A stretch of 64,000 bases of DNA from DAIMFL01 sp964372215 (GTDB lineage Bacteria > Pseudomonadota > Alphaproteobacteria > Dongiales > Dongiaceae). How positions within the stretch are numbered: the stretch's first letter is position 1; the number at the start of each line of letters is the position of its first letter. Below the pieces are notes generated by a model. That model saw only the letters and a list, made by a program, of their open reading frames with translations, ran no database searches and was not told the DNA's origin. The position numbers were made by a program, and so were the translations under genes. This document shows, piece after piece, positions 21,570 through 29,786 of this stretch. The stretch spans positions 1 through 64,000 of the forward strand of contig CAYJQC010000001.1 in NCBI GenBank assembly GCA_964372215.1. Reading direction: 5' to 3'.

Positions 21570-22340
21570 ATGATTTTCAAGACTCTTGTCTCCGACATCG
21601 ACTCGATGATGGCGCGTGACCCGGCGGCCCGCTCGCGTGTTGAAGTGGTGCTCGCCTATCCCGGATTCCAGGCCCTCATGGTCTATCGCCTGGCCCACTG
21701 GTTCTGGGTCAGGAACTGGCGCCTGGTCGGCCGCGTGCTGTCCCATATCGGCCGCTTCCTGACCGGGATCGAGATCCACCCCGGCGCGCGGATCGGCTGC
21801 CACCTGTTCATCGATCACGGCATGGGCGTGGTGATCGGCGAGACCGCGGAGATCGGCGACGACGTGACCCTCTATCACGGGGTGACCCTGGGCGGCATCG
21901 CGCCCTCGATCGATTCCGCAGCCCAGGTCGACCGGAAGCGCCATCCGACCGTGCGCGACCGCGCCATCATCGGCTCGGGCGCCCAGGTGCTCGGCCCGAT
22001 CACCATCGGCGCAGACGCGCGGGTCGGTGCCAATGCGGTGGTGGTGCGCGACGTCGCGCCGGGCGCCACCGTGGTCGGCATCCCCGCCAAGAGCATCCTG
22101 CCGCGCGACACCAGCCACGAGTTCCTGGCCTACGGCACGCCGAGCGAAATTCCCGACCCGGTTGCCCGGGCGCTCGACGGCCTGCTCGACCAGGTGTCGA
22201 CCCTGCGCGCCCGGGTCGAACAGCTCGAGCGCGAGGCCGAGACGCCGGCGCGCAATGGCGGCGACCAGGAAGCCGCGGATGGCGAAGGCGAGTTGTCGGC
22301 AGCCGGTCTGCCGGACGACTGCCGGCGCCTCGACTGCTGA
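21570..22340 (+). CDS. cysE: Serine O-acetyltransferase
   Basis: Makes O-acetylserine from serine and acetyl-CoA, the first step to cysteine. 256 residues: an N-terminal helical SATase domain (from SDIDSMMARDPAARS), then left-handed hexapeptide repeats with the catalytic His/Asp region (HPGARIGCHLFIDHGMGVVIGE, shown here in parts: HPGARIG, FIDHGMG). A variable Glu/Ala-rich tail follows. ATG at 21570. First gene of the IscR-linked operon, so cysteine supply and cysteine desulfurases appear to be co-expressed. Confidence 0.93.
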   Translation: MIFKTLVSDIDSMMARDPAARSRVEVVLAYPGFQALMVYRLAHWFWVRNWRLVGRVLSHIGRFLTGIEIHPGARIGCHLFIDHGMGVVIGETAEIGDDVTLYHGVTLGGIAPSIDSAAQVDRKRHPTVRDRAIIGSGAQVLGPITIGADARVGANAVVVRDVAPGATVVGIPAKSILPRDTSHEFLAYGTPSEIPDPVARALDGLLDQVSTLRARVEQLEREAETPARNGGDQEAADGEGELSAAGLPDDCRRLDC

Positions 22341-22352
22341 AGGAGGCCGGCC

Positions 22353-22841
22353 GTGAAGCTCAGCACCAAGGGTCGCTATGCCGTGATGGCGCTCGTCGAT
22401 CTCGCCAGCTACAGCAATGGCCAGCCGCTGGCTCTGGCGGAAATCGCCGAACGCCAGGAGATCTCCCTGTCCTATCTTGAGCAGCTGTTCGCCAAGCTGC
22501 GCCGGGGCGAACTGGTGAAGAGCGTGCGCGGCCCCGGCGGCGGCTATCTGCTGGCCCGTCCGGCGGCCGAGACCCGCATCTCCGACGTGATCCTGGCGGT
22601 CGACGAGCCGATCCGCGCGACCCGCTGCACCCCGGGCTCGCCGCTCGGCTGCCGCGCCAACAACTCGCGCTGCCTGACCCACGATCTGTGGGAGGAGCTC
22701 GGCAACCAGATCCACATCTTCCTGAGTTCGGTGACCCTGGCCGACGTGGTCGCCCGGCGCGTGCTCGGCACCAGCAGCCTGCAGCGCACGGAACCGGCGC
22801 CGCCCGCGTCGTCGAACGCGCCGGTCGCCGCCGCCGAGTGA
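22353..22841 (+). CDS. iscR: Fe-S cluster regulator IscR (Rrf2 family)
   Basis: Winged-helix Rrf2 repressor that senses Fe-S status. 162 residues. It starts MKLSTKGRYAVMALVDLA like other IscR proteins; the helix-turn-helix is in EIAERQEISLSYLEQLF. The cluster ligands are present as C-x7-C-x6-C-LTH, slightly wider than the x5/x5 spacing of E. coli. GTG start at 22353 with AGGAGG twelve bases upstream. It lies 12 bp after cysE and 44 bp before the first desulfurase; the box upstream of cysE suggests autoregulation. Confidence 0.93.
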   Translation: MKLSTKGRYAVMALVDLASYSNGQPLALAEIAERQEISLSYLEQLFAKLRRGELVKSVRGPGGGYLLARPAAETRISDVILAVDEPIRATRCTPGSPLGCRANNSRCLTHDLWEELGNQIHIFLSSVTLADVVARRVLGTSSLQRTEPAPPASSNAPVAAAE

Positions 22842-22885
22842 CGTGCCGGCGCGCCGCCGCCGGCCACGCTGCCAGACCCGGTGCG

Positions 22886-24007
22886 ATGACGCCACAGACC
22901 TATCTCGACTACAACGCCACCGCGCCGGTGCGGCCGGAGGCTGCGGCGGCGGTCGCCGCGGCGCTCGCGGTTGGCGGCAACCCGTCGTCGGTCCACGGTC
23001 CCGGCCGGGCCGCCCGCCGGCTGATCGAGGACGCCCGCGACCAGGTCGCCGCGCTTGCCGGCGCGGCGCCGTCGGAGGTGGTGTTCACCAGCGGCGGCAG
23101 CGAGGCCAACGCCCTGGCGCTCGCCGGCAGCGGCGCCGCCCGGCTACTGGTCTCGGCGGTCGAGCATGACTCGGTGCGACTAAACGCCGCGGGCGCGGCG
23201 ACGGTTCCGGTCGACCGCCACGGCGTCGTCGATCTGGCGGCGCTCGAGCGATTGCTGGACGCGGCCGACGGCGGCCCCTGTCTGGTCTCGCTCATGCTGG
23301 CCAACAACGAGACCGGGGTGATCCAGCCGGTCGCCGCCGCCGCTGCCCTGGCCCGGCGCCACGGCGCGCTGATCCATTGCGACGCGGTGCAGGCCGCCGG
23401 CAAGCTGGTCCTCGATCTGGCGGCGCTCGATGTCGACCTGCTGACCCTGTCGGCCCACAAGCTCGGCGGCCCGGCGGGCAGCGGCGCGCTGATCCTGCGC
23501 GCCGGCCGCGATGTGGCGCCACTGCTGCGCGGCGGCGGACAGGAGCGCGGCCGGCGCGCCGGCACCGAGAACCTGCCGGGGATCGCCGGGTTCGGCGCGG
23601 CGGCGGCGGCGGCGCGGCGCGACCTCGCGGCCGGCGAAGCCGACCGGATGCGGGCGTTGCGCGACCGCCTGGAGCGCATGGTCTGCGCCCTGGCGCCGCG
23701 GGCGGTGATCCACGGCACCGGCGCGCTGCGCCTGCCCAACACCAGCTGCATCGGGTTGCCGGGGCTGCCGGCGGAGACCCAGGTGATGACGCTCGATCTG
23801 GCCCAGGTCGCGGTCAGCAGCGGCGCCGCCTGTTCGTCCGGCAAGCTGCGCGCCTCCCACGTGCTGGATGCCATGGGGCTGCCGCCCGAGGCGGCCGGGT
23901 CGGCGATCCGGGTCAGCCTCGGCTGGGCCAGCACCGAGGACGACGTCGAACGCTTCGTCGCCGCCTGGCGCGGCCTGGCGCGGCGCCATGGCCTGGCGGC
24001 GGCTTGA
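22886..24007 (+). CDS. Cysteine desulfurase (NifS/IscS-like), first copy
   Basis: PLP enzyme that removes sulphur from cysteine as an enzyme persulfide. 373 residues. YLDYNATAPV at the N-terminus, the PLP lysine in LTLSAHKLGGPAGSG, GGGQERGRRAGTEN, and the catalytic Cys in VSSGAACSSGKLRASHVL are all in place. More diverged and more Ala-rich than the next gene, with which it shares the class V fold. Second-position NifS-like genes after iscR are common in alphaproteobacteria; which scaffold it serves cannot be told. Confidence 0.9.
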   Translation: MTPQTYLDYNATAPVRPEAAAAVAAALAVGGNPSSVHGPGRAARRLIEDARDQVAALAGAAPSEVVFTSGGSEANALALAGSGAARLLVSAVEHDSVRLNAAGAATVPVDRHGVVDLAALERLLDAADGGPCLVSLMLANNETGVIQPVAAAAALARRHGALIHCDAVQAAGKLVLDLAALDVDLLTLSAHKLGGPAGSGALILRAGRDVAPLLRGGGQERGRRAGTENLPGIAGFGAAAAAARRDLAAGEADRMRALRDRLERMVCALAPRAVIHGTGALRLPNTSCIGLPGLPAETQVMTLDLAQVAVSSGAACSSGKLRASHVLDAMGLPPEAAGSAIRVSLGWASTEDDVERFVAAWRGLARRHGLAAA

Positions 24008-24039
24008 CCCCGGACGCCCGCAGGCCCAAGACCAGTCCC

Positions 24040-25239
24040 ATGACCTCCGCCCCCGACAACCGCCCGGCCCGGCCGGTCTATCTCGACAACCAGGCCACCA
24101 CGCCGCTCGATCCGCGCGCGCTCGAGGCCATGCTGCCGTATTTCACCGAGAAGTTCGGCAATCCGCATTCGACCAGCCACGCGCTCGGCCGCGAGGCCGC
24201 CGACGCGGTCGAGCATGCGCGCGGCCAGGCAGCGGCGCTGATCGGCGCCGATCCGCGCGAAGTCGTCTTCACCTCCGGCGCCACCGAATCGAACAACTTG
24301 GCGATCAAGGGCGCGGCGCGCTTCCTGCGCGACCGCCGCGACCGCGTGGTCACCCTGGCCACCGAGCATAAATGCGTGCTGGAGAGCGCGCGCCGCCTGG
24401 AGGATGAGGGCTTCACGGTCGAGATCCTGCCGGTCCGCGCCGACGGCCTGGTCGATCTCGACCGCCTGGACGCGGCGCTCGACGAGCGCACGGCGCTGGT
24501 CTCGGTGATGGCCGCCAACAACGAGATCGGGGTCGTCCAGCCGCTCGCCGAGATCGGCGCCCTGGCGCAAGCCAAGGGCGTGCTGTTCCACACCGACGCG
24601 GCCCAGGCGGTCGGCAAGCTGCCGATCGACGTGGTGGCGATGCGGATCGACCTGATGAGCATCTCCGGCCACAAGATGTACGGGCCGAAGGGAATCGGGC
24701 TGCTCTATGTCCGGCGCCGCCCGCGGGTCCGGCTGGAGCCGCTGTTCGACGGCGGCGGGCAGGAGCGGGGCTTGCGCTCGGGCACGCTGCCGGCGCCGCT
24801 CTGCGTCGGCATCGGCGAGGCCTGCGCGATTGCCGCCGGCGAGATGGCCGCGGAAGGCGCGCGCCTGCGGCGCCTGCGCGACCATCTGCTGCGGCGCCTG
24901 CGCGGCGGCGTGCCGGATCTCGAGGTGAACGGCGATCTCGAGCGCCGGCTGCCCGGCAATCTCAACATCGCGTTTCCCGGGATCGAGGCCCTGGCGCTAC
25001 TCGAGGCCCTGCCGGAGCTCGCGCTCTCGACCGGGTCGGCCTGCAGCTCGGCCGCGGTCGAGCCGTCCTATGTGCTGACGGCGCTGGGCCTCGACGACGC
25101 CCGCGCCGCCGGCTCGCTGCGCATCGGTCTCGGCCGCTTCACCACCGAGGCGGAGATCGAGTTCGCCGCCGACGCCCTGATCGCCGCACTGCGGCGCCAT
25201 CGGGCCGAGCATCCCCATGCGGCCGAGGCGGCGTCGTGA
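24040..25239 (+). CDS. iscS: Cysteine desulfurase IscS-like, second copy
   Basis: 399 residues, close to the canonical IscS/NifS group: VYLDNQATTPLDPRALEAM, the PLP lysine in SISGHKMYGPKGIG, GGGQERGLRSGT, and the catalytic Cys loop LSTGSACSSAAVEPSYVL. Supplies persulfide sulphur for Fe-S clusters and probably for tRNA thiolation by MnmA (37.1 kb). ATG at 24040. Its TGA overlaps the GTG of hscB as GTGA. The usual iscU and iscA genes do not follow. Confidence 0.92.
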   Translation: MTSAPDNRPARPVYLDNQATTPLDPRALEAMLPYFTEKFGNPHSTSHALGREAADAVEHARGQAAALIGADPREVVFTSGATESNNLAIKGAARFLRDRRDRVVTLATEHKCVLESARRLEDEGFTVEILPVRADGLVDLDRLDAALDERTALVSVMAANNEIGVVQPLAEIGALAQAKGVLFHTDAAQAVGKLPIDVVAMRIDLMSISGHKMYGPKGIGLLYVRRRPRVRLEPLFDGGGQERGLRSGTLPAPLCVGIGEACAIAAGEMAAEGARLRRLRDHLLRRLRGGVPDLEVNGDLERRLPGNLNIAFPGIEALALLEALPELALSTGSACSSAAVEPSYVLTALGLDDARAAGSLRIGLGRFTTEAEIEFAADALIAALRRHRAEHPHAAEAAS

Positions 25240-25856
25240 GCGGCGGCTCGGCCGGGGTCGATCGGCACGATCACGGCGCGGCCTGCTGGTCGTGCCGCCA
25301 GACGGTCGATGCGCGCGCCATGTTCTGCCACGCCTGCGGCGTGGTGCAGCCGCCGCGCGGGCAGGACGAGTTCCAGCGTCTCGGGCTCGAACGCCGCTTC
25401 GACATCGATCCGATCGCGCTCGACCGCCAGCATGGCGGCTTCCGTGCCCGGCTGGCGGCGGAGCGTTTCGCCGATCGCGGCCGCGCCGAGCAGATCCATG
25501 CCGCCCGCCATCGCGCCGCGCTCGACGAGGCGCGGGTGACCCTCGCCGATCCCTGGCGGCGCGCCCTGCATCTGCTCGAGCTCGCTGGCCGGCCGCTGCC
25601 GGCCTCGGCCGAGCGCGATCTCTCGCCCGCCGCCACCGCCGCCCGCATCCGCCTCGCGGAGGCGTCGCGGGCCGAGGAAGTCGAGCCGATGATCGCCGCG
25701 GCGGAGCGCCGCCTCGAGCCGCAGTTCGACCAGCTGGCGGCGGCGTTCCGGGCGCAGGACTTCGAACGTGCCGCGATCGTGGCCGGCCGCATCGCCCAGG
25801 GCCGCGGCCTCGCCGCCGAGGCCCGCCTGCGCCGCGCCGAGCTCGATGGCGGCTGA
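25236..25856 (+). CDS. hscB: HscB-like co-chaperone with N-terminal zinc ribbon; HPD motif absent
   Basis: HscB normally delivers IscU to the Hsp70 HscA and stimulates its ATPase through the J-domain HPD tripeptide. This 206-residue protein has a CxxC-x10-CxxC ribbon (Cys17, 20, 31, 34), a feature I recall from human HSCB, then a J-domain-like region (DEFQRLGLERRFDIDP) and a C-terminal three-helix scaffold-binding domain with LADPWRRALHLLELAG. Where relatives have RLHPDRFA it reads RLAAERFA, so HPD is replaced by A74-A75-E76. No hscA is seen. GTG start overlaps the iscS stop. Either a specialised adaptor or a decaying HscB. Confidence 0.8.
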   Translation: MSGGSAGVDRHDHGAACWSCRQTVDARAMFCHACGVVQPPRGQDEFQRLGLERRFDIDPIALDRQHGGFRARLAAERFADRGRAEQIHAARHRAALDEARVTLADPWRRALHLLELAGRPLPASAERDLSPAATAARIRLAEASRAEEVEPMIAAAERRLEPQFDQLAAAFRAQDFERAAIVAGRIAQGRGLAAEARLRRAELDGG

Positions 25857-26013
25857 TGCCCACGACCGAGCTCGGCGCCGTCGACCTTGACGGCGCGGCG
25901 CCGGATATGGCACGCCCGTGCCCGTTCCATCGGGCCTGTCCCGATCGACGGGGCAAGAATCGGCGGCCTTCGAACGACCGATTGCCGTACCAGTTGACGG
26001 AGACCAGAGCCTG

Positions 26014-26349
26014 ATGCCCAAGATGACCTTCATCAAGACGGACGGAGCCCGTGTGGAGGTCGACGCGCCGGTCGGGCTCTCGGTGCTGGAGATCGCCCAT
26101 CGCAACGACATCGATCTCGAGGGCGCGTGCGAGGGCTCGCTGGCCTGCTCGACCTGCCACGTGGTGATCGATCCGGAGTGGTACGACACCCTGACCGACG
26201 CCACCGAGGATGAGGAGGACATGCTCGACCTGGCCTTCGCTCTGACCCGCACCTCGCGTCTGGGCTGCCAGATCATCATGACCGAGGAGCTCGACGGGCT
26301 CACCGTCTCGCTGCCCGCCGGCACCCGCAACATGTTGGCCGGCGGCTGA
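26014..26349 (+). CDS. fdx: [2Fe-2S] ferredoxin, adrenodoxin type
   Basis: 111-residue electron carrier for Fe-S assembly. The cluster ligands are C-x5-C-x2-C (ACEGSLACSTCHVV) plus a later Cys in RLGCQIIM. DATEDEEDMLDLA is the acidic recognition helix typical of Isc ferredoxins. ATG at 26014; a second ATG nine bases on is possible. A 157-bp spacer separates it from hscB, where hscA would normally lie; I see no gene or clear remnant in the spacer. Confidence 0.92.
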   Translation: MPKMTFIKTDGARVEVDAPVGLSVLEIAHRNDIDLEGACEGSLACSTCHVVIDPEWYDTLTDATEDEEDMLDLAFALTRTSRLGCQIIMTEELDGLTVSLPAGTRNMLAGG

Positions 26350-26501
26350 GTATCACGCGCAAACGGCCGCCCGGCGCGGCTCCGGCGAAGCGCCGACCGC
26401 CGCGGGTCGCGGCGCTGATCGATACGCCGGTCGGCTCGCTGATCGCCTGGCCGTGGTTCGACAAGGTCGCCCTGTGGGGCCTGTCGCGCTGGTTCCTGCC
26501 G

Positions 26502-27767
26502 GTGTCGCGCGCCTGGGCCGCGGCGACCGTCAGCGAGGGCGATTTCGACCGCTTCATGGCCGAAGTGCCGCTGGTCCGCCGGCCGCCCGGCGGCAAGCGC
26601 CTGACCGTGGCCGCGCTGCGCCGCATCGACCGGCTGGCGGGGGAATATGCGGCGGCCAACGCCGCCTGGGAGGAGGCGTTCTTCGGTTCCGCCGATCCCG
26701 GTCCCGAGGCCCTGGCCATCGCCGAGGCCGCCCGCGCCCGCGCCGCCCAGTCCCTGATGATGGGCCGCTCCGCGCTCGCCAACCTGCCGATGCTGGGCGA
26801 GATGCCGCGCATCAAGTTCGCGATCCCCAGACACGCCGAGGTCGAGGCCCGCTTCGGCGGCTTCGCCGACGATCCCGCGCGCGCCTATGCCGTCTCCGGC
26901 CCGCTGCCGCCGGTGACGCGCTCGCGCACGCTCGCCGGACCGCACGGCATCGAATACTGGCTGCGCTTCGTCTCGCCCCACGCCGCGATGGGCGACACGG
27001 TCTGGGCCCATGTCTACGAGCCCGCGGGGCTGGCGGACCCGCCGAGCGTGGTCTATGGCCACGGCCTCGGCGTCGAGATGGAGATGTTGGAGGGCGTCGC
27101 CGAGGAGAGCCTCAACCTGGTGCGCGAGGGCGTGCGCATCGTGCGCATCGAGGCGCCCTGGCACAACCGCCGGCGCCTGCCGGGCCGGTATGGCGGCGAG
27201 CCGTTCCTGGCGACCCAGCCCTTGGGCGGTCTCGACCTGTCCGCCGCCCAGGTGCGCGAGATGGGCGTGCTGGTCGCGTGGTGCCGCGAGGCCGGCAGCC
27301 GGCGCGTCGCGGTCGGCGGCACCAGCCTGGGGGCCCTGGTCAGCCAGCTGGTCGCCAGCCACGCCCACACCTGGCCCCAGGCGATGCGCCCCGACGCGCT
27401 GATCCTGCTGACCACCAGCGACGACGTCGGCGGCCTCGCCTTCCACTCCAGCCTGGCGCGCGCCACCGGGCTCGACGCCGCGCTGGCCGAGGCCGGCTGG
27501 ACCGCCGCCGACATCGACCGCTGGCGGCCGCTGACCGATCCCTTGCCGGCCCAGCCGCTGCCGCCCGAGGACATCGTCATGCTGCTCGGCCGGGTCGACG
27601 ACGTGACCCCGTTTCCGCAAGGCCTGGCGCTCGCCCGGCGCTGGAAGGTGCCGCCGGAGAATCTATTCCTGCGCCACCAGGGCCATTTCTCCGCCGCCCT
27701 TGGCCTGATGCGCGACCCGGCGCCGCTCAAGCGGCTGGCGGAGCGGCTGCGGGGGGCCCGGCGGTAG
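26502..27767 (+). CDS. Alpha/beta hydrolase family protein, start uncertain
   Basis: 421 residues from the first standard start, a GTG at 26502. The nucleophile elbow is VGGTSLGALVSQ and the late acid/His region is LGRVDDVTPFPQG...RHQGHFSAALG, so the fold is an alpha/beta hydrolase; substrate unknown. The frame stays protein-like back to ~26352 (DTPVGSLIAWPWFDKVALWG), just after the fdx stop, with no ATG, GTG or TTG; the true start may be an ATC at 26352 or CTG at 26346. Likely co-transcribed with fdx. Confidence 0.8.
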   Translation: MSRAWAAATVSEGDFDRFMAEVPLVRRPPGGKRLTVAALRRIDRLAGEYAAANAAWEEAFFGSADPGPEALAIAEAARARAAQSLMMGRSALANLPMLGEMPRIKFAIPRHAEVEARFGGFADDPARAYAVSGPLPPVTRSRTLAGPHGIEYWLRFVSPHAAMGDTVWAHVYEPAGLADPPSVVYGHGLGVEMEMLEGVAEESLNLVREGVRIVRIEAPWHNRRRLPGRYGGEPFLATQPLGGLDLSAAQVREMGVLVAWCREAGSRRVAVGGTSLGALVSQLVASHAHTWPQAMRPDALILLTTSDDVGGLAFHSSLARATGLDAALAEAGWTAADIDRWRPLTDPLPAQPLPPEDIVMLLGRVDDVTPFPQGLALARRWKVPPENLFLRHQGHFSAALGLMRDPAPLKRLAERLRGARR

Positions 27768-27844
27768 AGATAGGATCCGCATGCGTGGCGAGTCCGGGGT
27801 CCGACCCGAGGCAGGCCATGGGCGGCCTTGCCGCGGCAGGGCCG

Positions 27845-29593
27845 CTAATCCGGCACCCCGAGCGCGCGCAGCAGCTCTGATATCCGATCGAGGGCGCGGG
27901 GCGAGAACACCATCGCCTCCCTGAACTTCGTGGCGGTCATCTCCGGATAGGCGGCGAGCAGCGCGTCGCGCGAGGCGTGGGCTTCGTCGAGGCGACCTGC
28001 CGCGTAGAGCGCGGGCGCGAGATTGCGGTGGATCCAATGCGCGTTCGGACGCTCTTGCAGGGCGCGCACGAACAGATCGGCGGCGGCATCGTCGTTTCCC
28101 GCCACCTGCTGGGCGCTGGCGAGGCCGACATAGTTGTTGAAGTTCATCGGGTCGAGCGGGCTCAGCCGCAAGGCCCGTTCGAAATGTGTCTTGGCCTCCG
28201 TCGGCCGGTCGGCATAGACATCGAGCCATCCAAGGCGGCTGAGGGCCCAGGCGCTGTTGGCGTCGAGCGCGACAGCCCGCTCGAGCATGACCCGAGCCAC
28301 CCCGAAATTGCGTGCGAAGGTGTGCACGGCACCAAGCACCGCAAGGATCAGCGGATCGTCCGTGGAGTGGCTCGCCGCCCGGTCGGCGAGTTCCAGCGCC
28401 CGGGCCTTGGCTGCCGCCATGTCATCCACCCAGTTGTAAACCGAGCGCTGCGCCCAGCACCACGCCGCCAGCGCCAGCGCCAGCGGGTAGTCGCGGTCGC
28501 GCTCCAGCGCGCGCTCCAGCAGCTCGAGCGCCTGCGTCGCCTCGTTCTTCTCCAGCAGCCAGACGTGGCGCATCGCGCGCATGGTGTAGTCGTAGGCGCC
28601 GAGCTCTTGCGGGCGCTTGCGCCGCGCGCGCTCGATCTCGGCCTGCCGGATCGATGGCTGCAGCGCGCCGGCGACATGCTCGGTGATTCGATCCTGAAGG
28701 TCGAAGATGTCGTCTAGCGCACCATCGTACCTGTCTGCCCATAGATGGGCCCCGCCGGCGGTTTCAATCAGCTGCACAGTGATGCGCACGCGCGAGCCGA
28801 CGCGCTGGACGCTGCCCTCGAGCACGTAGGCGACGCCGAGCTCGCGGCCGATATCGCGCACATTCATCGGCCGGCCCTTGTAGGCGAAGGCCGAGTTTCT
28901 GGCGATGACGAAGAAGGCCCGAATCCGCGACAGCACCGCGGTGATCGATTCGACAACGCCGTCTGCCAGGTACTCCTGCTCCGGATCGCCCGACATGTTG
29001 TTGAAGGGAAGAACCGCAATCGACGGCTTGTCCGGCAGCGCCAGGCTCTCCTTGGGCTTCTGGCCGATCGTCCCTGCGCCGGGTGGCGTCCAGCTCCATA
29101 CTCGAATCGGTCGAGAGATGTTCTTCACGCGATGTACGCCGGTATCCGTGAAGGTCGCCTCCATCTGGTTGCCGAGGCTCTCGTGAACGATCCCGGTGAT
29201 GGATATCCCTCCCGGCTCGGCCATCTCCTCCAGCCGGGCAGCGATGTTCACCCCGTCGCCGTACACGTCGGATCCTTCGCCAATGACGTCGCCGAGATTT
29301 ATGCCGACCCGCAGCAGGATGCGATGATCCGGCGGCAGCGCCTCGTTGGAGTCGGCAAACCGACCCTGCAGCTCGAGCGCCGCCTTGACCGAACTCACGG
29401 CACTGGGGAACTCGACCAACACGCCGTCACCCATGAACTTGACGATGCGCCCGCCGTTTCCGCGCAGAATCGGTTCGAGGATGGTCTGACGCCGTTCCTT
29501 CAGGATCGCATGGGTGCCCGTCTCGTCCGCCTCCATGAGGCGCGAGTAGCCGACGACATCGGCAACAAGTATCGCGGCGAGGCGACGGTTCAC
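27845..29593 (-). CDS. Class III adenylate/guanylate cyclase with TolB-like and TPR regions
   Basis: Soluble three-part signalling protein of 582 residues. An N-terminal class III nucleotide cyclase domain (~1-170) has the metal aspartates in LVADVVGYSRLM and KFMGDGVLVEF. A FlgO/TolB-N-like segment (~200-320) contains SIAVLPFNNMSGDPEQEYLADG and YVLEGSVQR. TPR-like helices (~340-570) end the protein. This architecture is abundant in rhizobia-like alphaproteobacteria, sometimes in many paralogues. GTG at 29593 preferred, with GGGAGAA upstream; the adjacent TTG at 29596 is the alternative. Confidence 0.88.
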   Translation of the reverse strand: MNRRLAAILVADVVGYSRLMEADETGTHAILKERRQTILEPILRGNGGRIVKFMGDGVLVEFPSAVSSVKAALELQGRFADSNEALPPDHRILLRVGINLGDVIGEGSDVYGDGVNIAARLEEMAEPGGISITGIVHESLGNQMEATFTDTGVHRVKNISRPIRVWSWTPPGAGTIGQKPKESLALPDKPSIAVLPFNNMSGDPEQEYLADGVVESITAVLSRIRAFFVIARNSAFAYKGRPMNVRDIGRELGVAYVLEGSVQRVGSRVRITVQLIETAGGAHLWADRYDGALDDIFDLQDRITEHVAGALQPSIRQAEIERARRKRPQELGAYDYTMRAMRHVWLLEKNEATQALELLERALERDRDYPLALALAAWCWAQRSVYNWVDDMAAAKARALELADRAASHSTDDPLILAVLGAVHTFARNFGVARVMLERAVALDANSAWALSRLGWLDVYADRPTEAKTHFERALRLSPLDPMNFNNYVGLASAQQVAGNDDAAADLFVRALQERPNAHWIHRNLAPALYAAGRLDEAHASRDALLAAYPEMTATKFREAMVFSPRALDRISELLRALGVPD

Positions 29594-29786
29594 CAACCTG
29601 TTCTCCCTTGGTCACGGAGAGTAGCGCCCATTCCAATCGGAAGCGACAGCTGCACGGCGACGCCTCTGGTCCCGGGACCGGCACATGGATGCCTGGGTCG
29701 TACGGCACCTAAGCACTTGTCGATCGAAGGCTTTCTCCTGCGTCCGCTTCCGCGCGATCCGTGCCGGCGTGACGCTGCCGCTCGCG

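Noticed and set aside
25857..26013. Remnant of hscA or iscU in the hscB-fdx gap
   Set aside because: The 157 bp show no recognisable Hsp70 or IscU codons in any frame.
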